A stretch of 64,000 nucleotides of DNA from Paracyclopina nana (lineage: Eukaryota; Arthropoda; Copepoda; Cyclopoida; Cyclopettidae). How positions within the stretch are numbered: position 1 is the stretch's first letter; every line of letters begins with the position of its first letter. The DNA is taken from NCBI GenBank assembly GCA_019096065.1, contig JAGUCH010000001.1:3844001-3908000 (forward strand). The letters are read 5' to 3'. The notes under the pieces are model-generated. The model made no database searches and had not been told where the DNA came from. It saw only the letters and a list, made by a program, of their open reading frames with translations. The position numbers and the translations under genes were made by a program. Shown here piece by piece: positions 13,437 through 25,766 of the stretch.

Positions 13437-14789
13437 CTGTTGCTGTTGTTGCTTGCGTCGATGCCACGAATGAACATGAGGTTTGGAGCCGATTTTTGAT
13501 GCCAAATTGCCATTTGCAGGAAGGGAGTCAAACTGCTTTGCATGATAATAAGTCGTGTGCCTCCTCATTATTCTGGACGATCTCAGCACCGAGCTCAGCC
13601 TTTTGGGCTTCACAACAGTGCTGTAGATGTGCTCGGGCTCAGCCTCGGGATTGTCAGGAATTTCCCCATTGTCGTGCACAATTTCATCGAGTGGTCCCAA
13701 GTGAGACACATGAAAAACAGGATGGGGATGACTACCGGGGTGCCTGTGCCATCCTGTTGGCAAGACAATGTTGGAATTCAAATTGGAGTCACCAGTCAAC
13801 GACTCCACAGAAGTCGAGGTCACTTGAGATGAGTCGGAGAGCTCTTCAGCATGAGAAAGGTCATCCTCGTCTGAGGTAAAGTCTGAAGTGTCTTCCGAGC
13901 AATTCTCATGATGCTTTGCATTATTCTTATTGTGCTCATCTGCTGGTTTTTGCGGCTCTTGCTCTTGGAAAGAAGAAGAAGTAGCACTTTTCACCAGCTT
14001 CCGCACGCAATTTTCATCATCCAATCTGACACTTGTTACAGGGCAGATTTTCACGTTACTGTCATTACTGGCTTGACTGGGTTTCCTGGTGGATCTGAGG
14101 GTACAATAATATGCAGCTGTGGTGCTGGCCGTCGAACTGATTAATTTGTCTTCACTGTTGACTAGAGCATTGCTGGTGGCAGGATTATCCACAGATTTTT
14201 TCCTCCGATCCAATGACCTCGTATCGTAATTTCGATGGTTCAAATTACCACCACCACAAGTACTAAGGTCACTAGTGCCACTGATTCGAAAAGAGGCCGA
14301 ACTTGACACCTTCGAAACTGGGCTAGTCTTGATGTCGATTTTGCCAGAGCTGGGATTGACGAAAAACCTGAGGCTATGCGGCTTGCTGCCTTGACCAGGC
14401 GTTGAAGTCTCCAAGCCTTCTAGCTGCTCTTCATCGAGGCTCGGGAAGTAGGTAATCGAATTGGCACAAATGCCGGAAGTTGAAGAGCTATTTCCCGTTG
14501 AGCTCAGTGTTGAGGCGGCGCTGGACTGCAAATCCAATTCTGAGTCCTCGGATGACTCCAGAGTGCTCAGAGAGTTCTTGTAATTTCTCCTGATCTTCGT
14601 CATGGATTTTGGCACAAATCCAGGCGAAAAGGAGTCACGTGAGCCAGCCGAAGAAGTAGGAGATGCTTGAGACCGTTTGCTGTTTACAAGCTTGCTGCTG
14701 TCGCGAAGATCTTCTTCCAAGTCATCGCGATCACGTGAATTGTTTATGATCACGGAAGAATTATTGCTGATCATTATAATGGTCGTCAT
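13437..14789 (-). CDS. Ser-rich, low-complexity 451-codon coding exon
   Basis: A long open exon starts at ATG 14789 (context TCAAAATGA) and ends CAACAG at 13437, directly followed by the donor GTCAGC, phase 0. The product is rich in Ser, Asp and Asn. It has acidic patches, a short basic stretch and a C-terminal poly-Gln run just before the donor. No domain is recognised and it looks largely disordered. It lies 11 kb downstream of the PDZ/PTB gene on the same strand and could be a later or alternative first exon of that gene, or a separate gene. Exon 4 of that gene ends in phase 0, whereas the only acceptor-like AG upstream here would need phase 2, so a direct junction is not supported. The rest of the gene was not found. 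Confidence 0.65.
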
Positions 14790-17700
14790 TTTGAGGCCTA
14801 TTTTTGTCTCTCTTTTTTTAACAACAACAGATGTCCGACTCCTACGTTCAAGTTAAGTTGTTAAAGCCACACATCCATATTTTTGATGATATTTCATCTG
14901 TCCAAAAACTTCACATGTAATGCCAACATCAGGTTTCAATTTTCGTGTGGGCTGGATTTTTTTCCCACTTTCTTTCAAATTGACAAGACTCTTGTGCTTC
15001 TCTCTGCTACATATTTTCCGCCCTCTATTTTGAGCTATATCTCTTCAGGGCCCCTCTGTCTGTCATGATTGACAATTTTCCTAGGTAATGAATTAACCTT
15101 AAAGGCCCATTTAAGGTGAAAATTCAGCTTAATTGTTGGATCTGATCACACAGGTCCAAAATTGAATTTCCCACTTTGCCACCAAGACCTGACCGGTTTT
15201 TTCCTTTAAACCCAAGTTTATCTGTGATCCATCTTGAAGTCTCGGTGACACACACAGACACTAGAGATTGTCACTTTTGATATTTAATTTTTTTGTGGTT
15301 TCCCAATACCGCGAAGGGGAGGCGGACAAAATGCCAGACGAAGGCTCGAAGTACTAATGAAATGGGGACTATATTTTCCTCACAGGGCTGCTAAGCGAGC
15401 TGTCTTATCAGCGCAGCGTTAAAAATGGGTTTTGAAATTGTTTTGCTACGAGGAGGCGTGACTGCACGACATTCTAGCAAATTGGTCACAGTCAACGAAT
15501 GCTTTGGTTCGTGCTGAAAAAAACTTGTAGATCTATTAAAAAGGGGTGGTGGTTTAACTTTAACAGGGAGGAGGTACTATTTATTCATTCATTTGCACCT
15601 CATTTCAGAGCTTTGACAAGGCTAACCAAAATGGTAAAAACGAACCGCTGAAGACACATGCTGAGCAAATGTTGACTTAACTAGAAATGACGGCTTATCT
15701 GCACTTGATGTATATCAAGAAAAAAAAACTACACCATCAGATAGCAACAAGAAGTAGCATTTTTTTTAAACGAACTGATGACAACCAAGGAATTTAATTT
15801 TTTTGTTTCATTGCATATTCTCTCTTTAAAGCCAACAATAGCATTTAAGCTATGGCGAATCACTCCGACCGTCGCGTTATGAGAACGGACAGCGAAAAAG
15901 GGCTTTGCAGCATTCCATTCTCAATCCTAATTTAGCCATCACACTGACAAGAAAACCACCGAGAAAACTACTAGCAGCAACTTCACAATGAGAGAAAAGC
16001 CATTTCACATACTATTGGTACAAGAAATAAAATTTACAGTTGCTCATAAACTAAAAACAATCCTCCTTTTTGCAGAGCTGAGTTGAGGCAGGCCATTAGC
16101 CTAATTTTGGGCCCTCAGCTGACTGTCTAATAATTTTGCCTAGAGATGTTGCTCAAGTGCATTTTCTTTTGGCAGACCAGGTGGTTAATGTGAGTGGCTC
16201 AAACTTTTTAAAAAGTACGGTACAAGAATAGAACAATGTCCATCATGCAGTGCGCGAGAGTGGGTCATCTTTGTTTACAGAGAATCCACTGCTTAAAACA
16301 TTTGCAGCAGACAAGACTTTTCCCGCCAGTTGGCAGAGCAATGTAATGAAGCAAATAAGGTTCATAGATAATGAAGAGGCATTTCTATCATTTGAAATTC
16401 TGGCTGCCAGAAGGTTTTTTTTTCACGTGAGAACAAAGTGTTGAGCTGACTTGATAGTAGAGCAGTAGCATTGCCAAAAAGGATTTATGCCTGCAACGTA
16501 CATGTATAAATAGCTAGGCATACTACAGCCCGTCAGTAATCTCTTTTGGTGTGGCCTGTAAGCATGGCAACTACCTGAAAAGACTTCATGCAAAATCGTG
16601 GACGGGCAGCAGCATGCTGGCAACATACTGCCGTTGTCCTACATACATATTCTCAATTAGGCCTGTCAGGCTGCGTAGAAATGCATGATGTGGCCTGAGG
16701 GAAGTCCGTGAAATTGAAAATTTGCACATGCATGCTCCAAATTCATAGTAATCAACTGGACTATTGTTTCTTGCTTCCATCATCGTCGTGCACATCCTAG
16801 TGATTTACGATCTCATGGCTTCATAATTAATAGGCCCACTCGCGAAGCCAAACTTCCTCCACATCGCTAATAATTCAAAGAAACTCAGGCTGAACCACTT
16901 TCTTATCTTACCAACAAAAAATAATTCGGTTACCGCCAAGGTGGCTAGAAATGCCAGACCTGCTACAGAATTACCCGAATCATTGGGATAAATTATGTTC
17001 CAAGCTTCACAGATTCCACACACATTTCCTCATTCTTTACAAAGAAATCGCTAGAAGCTCCTGCTGACTTTTCGAGCGTCAATGGTCCAAATAAATGACT
17101 CCATTCTAGGTAAAGGAGGCCCCTTCCACTACTGAGATTTGAAAAGGAATGCTCCTGATTTCTACTGAGAGCCAGGAGGAAAATGGCAGTTAACAACAAT
17201 AGAGCTCTACGTGCCAAAACTCAGCCAAGTAGATGATGATCCGGTGAAATTCAGTCACTAATTACATCTGATGGTCCCAAGTGGACAAACCTAGCCTTTA
17301 GGCCACGAAAATGGGATTTCAAGAGAAACCTTCTACCTTTTATTGGCATTTACTATTTACACACAACGAACATACCTTTGCACTTCACTCAACCGCTAGC
17401 CAAGCAACACCTCAAAATTTCTGTCTTCAAACTTTCTAACGTCAAAATGGGTAGGAAAATGTGGAAATACCAGACTAAGAACGATCCATTACAACAACCT
17501 GCTTACACTGCCAAATTACGAAGAAAAATCGGCTAGTCGTTGAAAAGTTGATCATGAGCGAACTTTGAGAGCTATAGAGGGCCGATAAAAAAATAAGCAG
17601 TGCAATTTAACTATGTGGAGCTAACTGGCTTAACTCTGACTTACACCGCCGAGTAAAAGTTTCTTGTTTTCTCACGTGTTAACAGTGAATTTTCACCCTG

Positions 17701-20700
17701 GCAGCCAAGTTCATAAGCATAGAGCACTCAATCTTTATGACAAGTTTCGGTCGTGAGCCAGCTATGATGATTTCGTTCAAGGTGTGTCGCATTCATAGCT
17801 AAAAATAGAAGACGCAATCCGATGCGTTCCGACGCAAGCAGCACGGCGTAGAAACTTGCATATCTTCTTCGTAAATAGAAGAAAAAAGCAAGCTGCTTCG
17901 ATTCCGTTTCTAGTTTAGCTTTCTTGGAATGTAAACTGGGTTTCCAGATCTGGGTGAAAATAACAGAAACAAGAAAAAAACCGGGATTAATTAGCTGGCC
18001 CAATAAATGCTCGCATTTGAGCAACGGCTCGAAAAGTCAAAGGTCGCACAAACTGCATGAACACCTTCGACAAAGATTGCCCAATGAAACTGGATAACCC
18101 ATTTTGAAAATCCATTCAGCTGGCGTCTCATAGCACTAAAAATGCAAAACTCGTTGATACTTCACATCATTAAATGCGCAGTCACGGCTATGATTGCAAG
18201 GTACTGACAAGAAAAATTGAAAAATGCTAAGAATAATCACAAAAATCTTATCTGATCAAGTGATCAATCTGCAGCAGAATCTTCCCAACTCCTACGTCGC
18301 TTGAAGTTTATGATATAAACAAGGACTCAATGCTATGCCAATTACAGCCAATTTCTCGTAGTCACGACTGCTCATCATACCTACTCTTGTCATGATAGAG
18401 GCCCCACGACTTATTATTATTGTTACCCTTGCTTTTCACTGTGGGCAAATCTGTCACAAACCCCCGCGGTGAGTAATAGATTGGCAAAATGGAATCAACT
18501 CTCTGACCATGCTAAAACTTTCACGCTGGATATTACCCATTGTGGGCTTAATAAGTCATGACTGGATTTTTTTTGCAATAAACTAATCTACACCTAATTA
18601 ATTATATGCCTTTGTGTTGATAATTATGGCAGACAAGCATCTTTTACGATGCTCAAGGCCCATTTGTGCGAGGTGAAAATTTTATGGCTGGCAGGTATCA
18701 AAGGTTGTTATCATAAGATGCTCCATTCAAAACAGCCAAGAAATGATTTGTAAACAAAATAAGCAGCTATCAGAATATTCAGATTTCAGCTTCATGGATT
18801 GCTTAAGATTTGATATTGAAGAGCAAAAAACTGCCTCCAAATTGGAAGGGGAAAAAACAATAAAATGGTTTATGTGATCATGGTGGTCAACATCACAAGC
18901 ACCGACAAAAAAACTATTTTGTTCACTTCAGGATGGACCTTTAAAATTGATCATCACGAAAACTTATCACGTCTTTCCAACAGCAGCTACAGCTACTCAC
19001 TATTTTTTCCAGCAAAAAAGTAAGGCACAAAAACATGACCAACTTTGAAAGAACCAACATGGTAGACGCTGAATTATTCTTAGAACCCAGCCTTAAGGGC
19101 ACCAGGTAACAAAATGGACAACCATCTTATGAAAAATTCCAACATTTTTGTGGTGTTTAAGGGGCAGCCCATAAGCTCTATTATAGATACGAAGCAGAGT
19201 CGAGTCAATTTGAAAAAAAGGCTTTACTGTAATTAGCTTAATTCTTCTCCCCTCAATGATCACTGTACACGATGAAATCTTCTTGGTCGAAGGACTGTCA
19301 CTCACTTATAAAATGCAACACACTTTGGCCAAGAATTGCAGCAGGAGCGGTGTTACTGCTTTGAAGTCGCTTTTCCAACTGAGGTTCATATCTCAGCTGA
19401 CTTCAAACCGGCGCTCGCGCGTTCACGCGCGAATAACTTCAAAATGAGTATGAATGAAGTCAAAAAAGGAAGCTACATCCGTCAACTATTTCAAAACTGG
19501 ATGTACCAGGTATGTTAATATTTCAATTGTAACCTCAGGATGCGAGATATTTTTGAGTGGCAGGACCCACCTGAATTCGCTCATGTGGAATACTACAGAT
19601 TCAGCAGCCCAAGAAATAATGCAGTTTGACCGGGCAACTTTAGATTTTTCCCCATTCCATCAATACTTCTCCTGTTACCTAACCAAAACCTCGCTGATGG
19701 AAAAAAGCGAGACGTCTAGTCGTAAGTATGTAATTAAGAGCATTTTTTCCCGCAGACAAGCAAAGATCAACGAAGTTTTCGGCAAGAAACATGTTGACAA
19801 GCCTTTTTTCCTCACAGATTCTCCCTCCGCAAAAATTGTTTTTGCTGTAGGATTTGCTCAGCAGCTACACCTAACTCATATCGAGAAGGTTGCTAAGAGG
19901 TAGAAGAAAACTCATTAAGCCAGATTTGTTATAAAAAAAGGAAAAAAAAAATCAGAGATAGGTTCTCCGTTCAAGTATTTGAAATATTAGCAATTCTAAA
20001 ATAAAATCAGGTCAGCGTGGTACGTAAAATTCTCGAGTTATATGTTATCCCTTTGTTCTTGCTCCTTTGCTTTGTTCTCTTTCCATATCCACTAAAAGAA
20101 TTTACGTGCCAAGGATTTTTTGGGTGAATCCTTTGATGTTCATTATTTTCACTCCGTAAATGGTCAGCTGGCGAGAAATGGTCGTCAACTTTGGCCTCAA
20201 TTATTTCATGTACTGGAACTGCAGACACTTTATTTGTATGCAAAACAGGCGAGCAATAATAATCTCGAACGAGACCGAAATGCATAATATTCAAATCAAC
20301 AAGTATCCGTACACATGTAGCAGCCGACAAAGTTCAGAACCAAAATGCAGGAATAATGAACAGCGAGAAAATGAAGCCAAAGAATTATGGCGGCTAGAAG
20401 AGTGGCGTGATACTAAAATCCTTTTCCTAAAATGCTAAATCAAAATGACTCAGCGCGATTAAGCGTAGAGGGTGCATATAAAGTTAAAGATTTATTTTTC
20501 AAGGCGGCTAATTTTAAGGCTTTAACCTTATGCCATTAAAAGGCAAGAAATTAATGCGAGGAACAGTTTTGCTCGGGAACTTTTGAGTTACGGAATGATT
20601 AGCCGATTCTAAGAGCGAGCATGCAAACGACCCAGAAATTTAATCGGTAGTTTGTTAACTGGGAAAAGATTCCAACTTGAAAAAACCTCGGATACATACT

Positions 20701-20768
20701 TTTAATTGAATGATTGATGTAGCTAATTCATCGACAAGAAAACACTTTCAGAACAACACGAATCCAGC
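14790..20768. other. Non-coding sequence
   Basis: AT-rich sequence. Frames of up to 149 codons (19454-19903 plus) show no domain or splice-supported structure and are probably chance. It contains short poly-A/T tracts. No RNA gene or mobile element was identified. Confidence 0.5.
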
Positions 20769-20953
20769 ATTTTTGTCAACTTGGCGGTGGATTCACTACA
20801 TACGGCAGTGAAGTGAAAATCCCTGTATTTTGCTGAGATTAGGCGTGCGCTCGCATCTACCGTACAATAATGACTTTTTTTCGTCACATGTGAAGAAATA
20901 ATGCTCATTATTGTACAGTTGACAACTTGAGAGTCCTTCTTCAATTAAAAAAA

Positions 20954-21020
20954 GACTTGACCGGGATTCGAACCTGGGTCGACTGAATGTAAGGTCTGCA
21001 CTATGCCAATGTACTATCAG
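20954..21020 (-). pseudogene. tRNA-like segment in repeat copy 2, diverged
   Basis: It keeps the B box GGTTCGAATCC and a seven-T run (plus-strand A run 20947-20953), but the D-arm and anticodon regions have drifted. It is unlikely to yield a tRNA. Confidence 0.5.
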
Positions 21021-21545
21021 ATATCTATCACGTCACAGCATATTCTGTCATATACAAATAATTACATTTGCATTCTGTTTTAAGAAAATCTTCAAAAATA
21101 ATTTATAATGAAGAACAGTCCTCTAAAGCATTCTAATTTTTGAAAAGTCCTCTTAAACATCCTCATTCTAGAAAAGTCTGCCAAAACACTATTATTTAAA
21201 AAAAAGTGCAAAAATCAATTTTTACAGTCTTCTTTGTTACAAGCTTTTATTGATCTTGGAAAAAAGAATGGAATTATAAGTGACATCTTATAATTTCAAG
21301 CCAAATTCGTCATTTTGGTGTTTTTTCGAAAAATTCTGGCTAAATATTCAGCTAAATATCTAGTTGCCCTACAAGTGCTGAGCTCTTGCTGGAGAATGGA
21401 GATGCGCACGCGCGCGATTGACCGCAAAGTTTTACCTGCAAACGAGCTATCTGTTTTAAGGCCAATTTAATTGTTATTTAATCAATTTTTTTGCCTTTAA
21501 AAGTACTATTGGGACTTTTGACCCTCACGAAGCTGACAAAAATGT

Positions 21546-21695
21546 CAATACTGTCCTGATGACTCGTCCATATAGGATTTTTCGCTCATTCGTAGTAAAA
21601 TTCCAGATCACTCGTGGCTTCGCCACTCGGTGATCTTTCATTTGACTACTCATGAGCGAAAAACCCTATATGGACTCGTCATCAGGACAGTATTG
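21546..21695. repeat. 150-bp terminal palindrome, common orientation
   Basis: The left arm carries GACTCGTCC and the inner order is AATTCCAGATCAC then GATCTTTCATTTG, the same as in copies 3 and 4. There are a few substitutions. Confidence 0.88.
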
Positions 21696-21702
21696 TTACA
21701 TT

Positions 21703-24267
21703 TTTTCTTAAACAACGACTTGGTTTTGCTCCTCCGCAAAATGATAGAGCGCTTAGAAGATGCTAGTGATAAACAATATTGAGGGAAAGTTATCAAACAA
21801 AATGCGTTTTTATCAGCAATGATGAAATGGAAATTTAGTGCATTAATGCGCATTTATGTGGAAGAACGAAGTCATTGGAGCGATAAAATCTATCGGCTAC
21901 AAAGAAGTATTTTGAATAACAATTACCAATCTCAGCATTCCTAAGCCGTGGGCCACATAATAAACTTCCAGTTGATGATGGCCAGCATATGTAAAGTACA
22001 ACTGCTGCAAAATTCAAGTGCGATTTCTCTCATCATCATCGCATAACGGGAAAAGCTATTTATATACGGAATAACCACGCATTGAAACGAATGTGGTAAG
22101 AAAGGCGTTTGAAACAATATCGTTTGATCTGTGCAGGGACAATTTTTGTCAAAGGGACTGTGCATAACTTTGTTTCACAAAGTGACTTTTAGCCTGCTAT
22201 CTCATCTTTCCCAATTCAGCCATATTTGCATGCTTCAAAAAAGAAAGTCAGATCAACTTGGGTGTTCACGAATCGCAACTAAACAAAAAGTAATGATGAT
22301 TTCACGAGAGTATCATCATCATCTGCATACCGCCGCCATATGTGTAGCACCACCACCAAATGTCAAGTTTTTTTTGCGCGCAAGCACGACTTTTGAGCCC
22401 TTGCTCTGCTAGATAGAACACTTCTTGTTGTCAGAATCAAATTATAGCCTTACAGTCTCATTCACGGCGGGAAAAAACACCTCAAGGGCCTTCAGTTATT
22501 TGGACTACAAATGTTTGGCTAACCCAACCTTCCTTGGGAGGCTTTGTATGGGTACATTATCGGCTGCAAAATAATTGAGCACAGTGTGTCAATTTAGTAT
22601 GTGCCGAATCAAGGTGGCTGGCGCAGAAACAGTTTTTGCAGCTACCGAAACCGCGAGTGGAACTTCCTCCATAGATAATCTTCCTTCTTCTCAAATTCAA
22701 TGATGATGTTGTGAACTTTGTGCCTATTTTTTGCTTACTTCGAAATTATAGGGTGAATAAGATCCGGAAACTGGAGCACGTATAAAAAGAATCAGTGGAG
22801 ATTTTTTCCGGCCATTGATCACGACGTGATTCAAGCAACAGGCCAGAATTAATGCAACCAGCAAAAAAACGGTGTATTAAAAGCAGCGAGCTTGCACCGC
22901 TTTTAATTGGTTATTTATGGCACAAAATTGTTAATTATGATGCCTGTTTCACATGGGGTTTCTAGTCACAATAATTTTCAAAATTTCATTAGAGGTGATG
23001 TTACCCTCGCGAAACATGAAAAATAGAAGAAAACTAGCAGCACTGAGCGTGATAATTTTGAGGTCAATCGCCCCATGGTGCCTCGAGTGGTGGCCGATGA
23101 AAAATATAACTTTGTTTCGAAATTTATGGCTGCGAGACGGCGACAAACGTATCAAAACAAGATAAACGAGTTGGGCTTAAAAGGCCTGGATTCCCAAGTA
23201 ATGGACTTGGCAGACTAATGAACGAAGACGATTTCTGATTGATACTTCCTTGCAAAATGCAAATCTAAATTGATCGCAAAAATGCAAACTGGACAAACTC
23301 ATTAGGGCTAACAGTAAAATTCATATTTAGTGCAACACTTTGGCTGCCATAGATGGAATCAGCCATTAAGAATAGTGCTTTTTTCCTTAGTCCCCAATGC
23401 TAACCCACAATCGACTCACGCATTAACTCACGAAAAAGGAAAGGCGAGACACGAAAGATACTCTGACACATGAACCCAAATTTTGCACACTTGATCATAA
23501 GTCTCCAGTTTTTCTAACCAGGGAAACTCGTATAGGCATAAGTGTGACTAATTTCAAAAAGAAAACTTCAAAAGCGAGCAAGTTTTTAAAGGTAATTGCC
23601 GCCGACTGTGAGAGTCTGGAATAAGAGCAAGCTCATCTTTTTTGTGTCTCAATTTAGAGCCTCCACCAAAATAATTGCAAGGCACGGCAGGGAAATAATT
23701 GTCTATTGTTATTACCATTCCTTGTGCAATGATAATTGGATATAATAGATCCCCGCTAATTACTTGCACTCCGTTTTAAATAGGTTATCTCTCTACGCAA
23801 CTACTTCAATTCGACAATTAAAATCATTCCTGGATTATATCAAAGTAACCAGCTTCATTTTATGACATTGACTGGGGCGTGACCATAGTTGATGGGCATC
23901 TAATTGCTGGCCAAAATGTCGCCGCTTCCCTTTTAAGACAATGAAATACGCAAATGCAAGCTCGCACACACCGATTTCCTTTTGTCAAACACGCCCAAGA
24001 TTTTGAATGCAATGCAAGCATTTATTTACGCATTTATGACTTGGGAAATGATGATACATGCGCTGATAAGTCGTGTCTATTGGGTGGGCGTAGGGTAGCG
24101 CGAGCTTTTACATTGCTCCAGACCATTTAAAATCGAACCAAGCATTTTCACCAGCAAAGATTTTCGGGCGATGTTTACAACAAATCTTAGCCTTGTTCAA
24201 CGCGAAGAGAACGTGCGTGCTCAAGGATCTTAAATGATCTGCCGAGATTAAGAAGAGAGAAAAAGTC
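21703..24267. other. Non-coding sequence
   Basis: No supported exon, RNA gene or mobile element was seen. Overlapping frames on both strands around 22131-22412 and 22949-23165 have no domain and look like chance. Confidence 0.5.
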
Positions 24268-24454
24268 ATTTTTGTCAACTTGGCGGTGGGTTTACTACAT
24301 ACGGCAGTGAAGCGAAAATCCCTGTATTTTGCTGAGATTTGGCGTGCGCTCGCATCTGCCGTACAATAATGACCTATTTTTCATCACATGTGAAGAAATA
24401 ATATCCATTATTGTATGGTTGATGACTTGAGAATTCGTCTTCAACTAAAAAAAA

Positions 24455-24525
24455 GACATCACCAGGATTCGAACCTGGGTCTGCTGAGTGATAGGCCTGT
24501 ACACTACCACTATGCCACCAGTGCA
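24455..24525 (-). pseudogene. tRNA-like segment in repeat copy 3
   Basis: B box and perfect T-arm are as in copy 1. The anticodon loop reads CTATCAC rather than CTTTCAC. An eight-T run follows on the minus strand. It is a degenerate tRNA-Glu relative. Confidence 0.6.
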
Positions 24526-24788
24526 CATAAAAAGGCTGGCTTTGATGTGTGATTTAAAATTGCATGTAAAAGCGCCATCTATTGAAATGACTCCGCATTT
24601 AGCAGTGACTGTTGACTGCTGAGCTTTTGTGTTGCTAACCTGAATATACGCGCGCGCGATTGACCGCAAAGTTTTACCTGCAAACGAGCTATCTGTTTTA
24701 AGGCCAATTTAATTGTTAAATTAATCAATTTTTTTGCCTTTAAAAGTACTATTGGGACTTATGACCCTCACGAAGCTGACAAAAATGT

Positions 24789-24938
24789 CAATACTGTCCT
24801 GATGACTCGTCCATATAGGGTTTTTCGCTCATTCGTAGTAAAATTCCAGATCACTCGTGGCTTCGCCACTCGATGATCTTTCATTTGACTACTCATGAGC
24901 GAAAAACCCTATATGGACTCGTCATCAGGACAGTATTG
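24789..24938. repeat. 150-bp terminal palindrome, common orientation
   Basis: It has the same length and inner order as in copies 2 and 4, and is the mirror image of copy 1. The arms are near-perfect complements. Confidence 0.9.
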
Positions 24939-24945
24939 TTACATT

Positions 24946-25766
24946 CCTAGCTGGAGAGTAATTTTGTTGCTTTTGCAGAAAAGTTTTGCAAAAAGTACAC
25001 AAAAAATTGCCGTCTTAAGGTTTCCCATCAACTCTATGAAATTTGAAATGACCTGCCTTTTTCCTCAAACAACCTAATCAAAAGCTGAGCCTTCGATTGA
25101 TGTGCGACTTCAAAAGAGCCGTGTTGTGCCTCAAAAATGAAGGCTTAGAACTGAACTGGATCCGTCAATGGTCTGCACAAATGGGTGGCCCAGTATGTAA
25201 ACGTTGGAATAACAAATGCCACGCCAATGATAAAATTGCACCCTTAGAGCTAAGATTTCACTCAGGATCTAACAACTAATCTAACCTTGGTCATGTTAAA
25301 TACCAGATAGTTAACGATCTACATTCATCACAAATCTTTATCTTTATGCTAGGATTGTCCACAGCCCAACCACTTAGAATGGTTGCGTGGCCAATTTTTT
25401 AACTAAATATTTTTCATGGGGCTCTTAATTAGCGTTATCACTCATCACTCCGTCAAAAAGGAATTGGTAACAGCAAGAGATGAAAACTATTACTGAATCA
25501 CAGTAGGGATCCACTTACTATCGACAGATCGAGAAAAACTCATCATCGCGATCACTTACAGCGAGAAAATCTATTTTTGTGTTTTCCTTCAGATGATACA
25601 GCTTCGTTGACGAAGCCTTTCCAAGAATGCAGTGTACTGCTTTACGCAACCAAAAATTACTTAGAAGATAATTGATAGTTACGACAGCATTGAAGAAATT
25701 CCCCGGAACAAAAACACACACAATTAACTAAGGAAAAAAAACTTTCAGAAAGGGATTGTATCCTAC
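24946..25766. other. Probable intron sequence of the PDZ/PTB gene
   Basis: It follows the splice donor that ends exon 4 of the minus-strand gene. One minus-strand stretch near 25558-25640 is open and ends in a GTAAGT-like donor, but its reading phase does not match exon 4 and it shows no domain, so I do not call it an exon. Confidence 0.4.

Larger units (their letters stand above)
20769..21702. mobile_element. Palindrome-tailed tRNA-bearing repeat, copy 2 (different middle)
   Basis: The left module (20769 to about 21010, with tRNA-like segment) and the right module (from about 21405, with palindrome) match the other copies. The middle, about 390 bp, is unrelated to the ~125 bp found there in copies 1, 3 and 4. 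The length is 934 bp against about 680. Several point differences make this the most diverged copy. Either the middle was replaced or this is a second subfamily. Confidence 0.8.
24268..24945. mobile_element. Palindrome-tailed tRNA-bearing repeat, copy 3
   Basis: A full-length copy of 678 bp with the same order as copy 1: left end ATTTTTGTCAACTTGG, inner inverted pair, minus-strand tRNA-like segment, CG-alternating tract, mirrored TGACAAAAATG, then palindrome and GTTACATT. The palindrome is in the orientation shared with copies 2 and 4. It lies downstream of the PDZ/PTB exons on that gene's strand and may be intronic. Confidence 0.85.

Noticed and set aside
19454-19903. A 149-codon frame
   Set aside because: No recognised domain, no supporting splice structure, and composition like neighbouring non-coding DNA.
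25558-25640. A possible fifth exon of the PDZ/PTB gene ending in GTAAGT
   Set aside because: The reading phase does not agree with exon 4 and there is no RGS, Ras-binding or GoLoco similarity.
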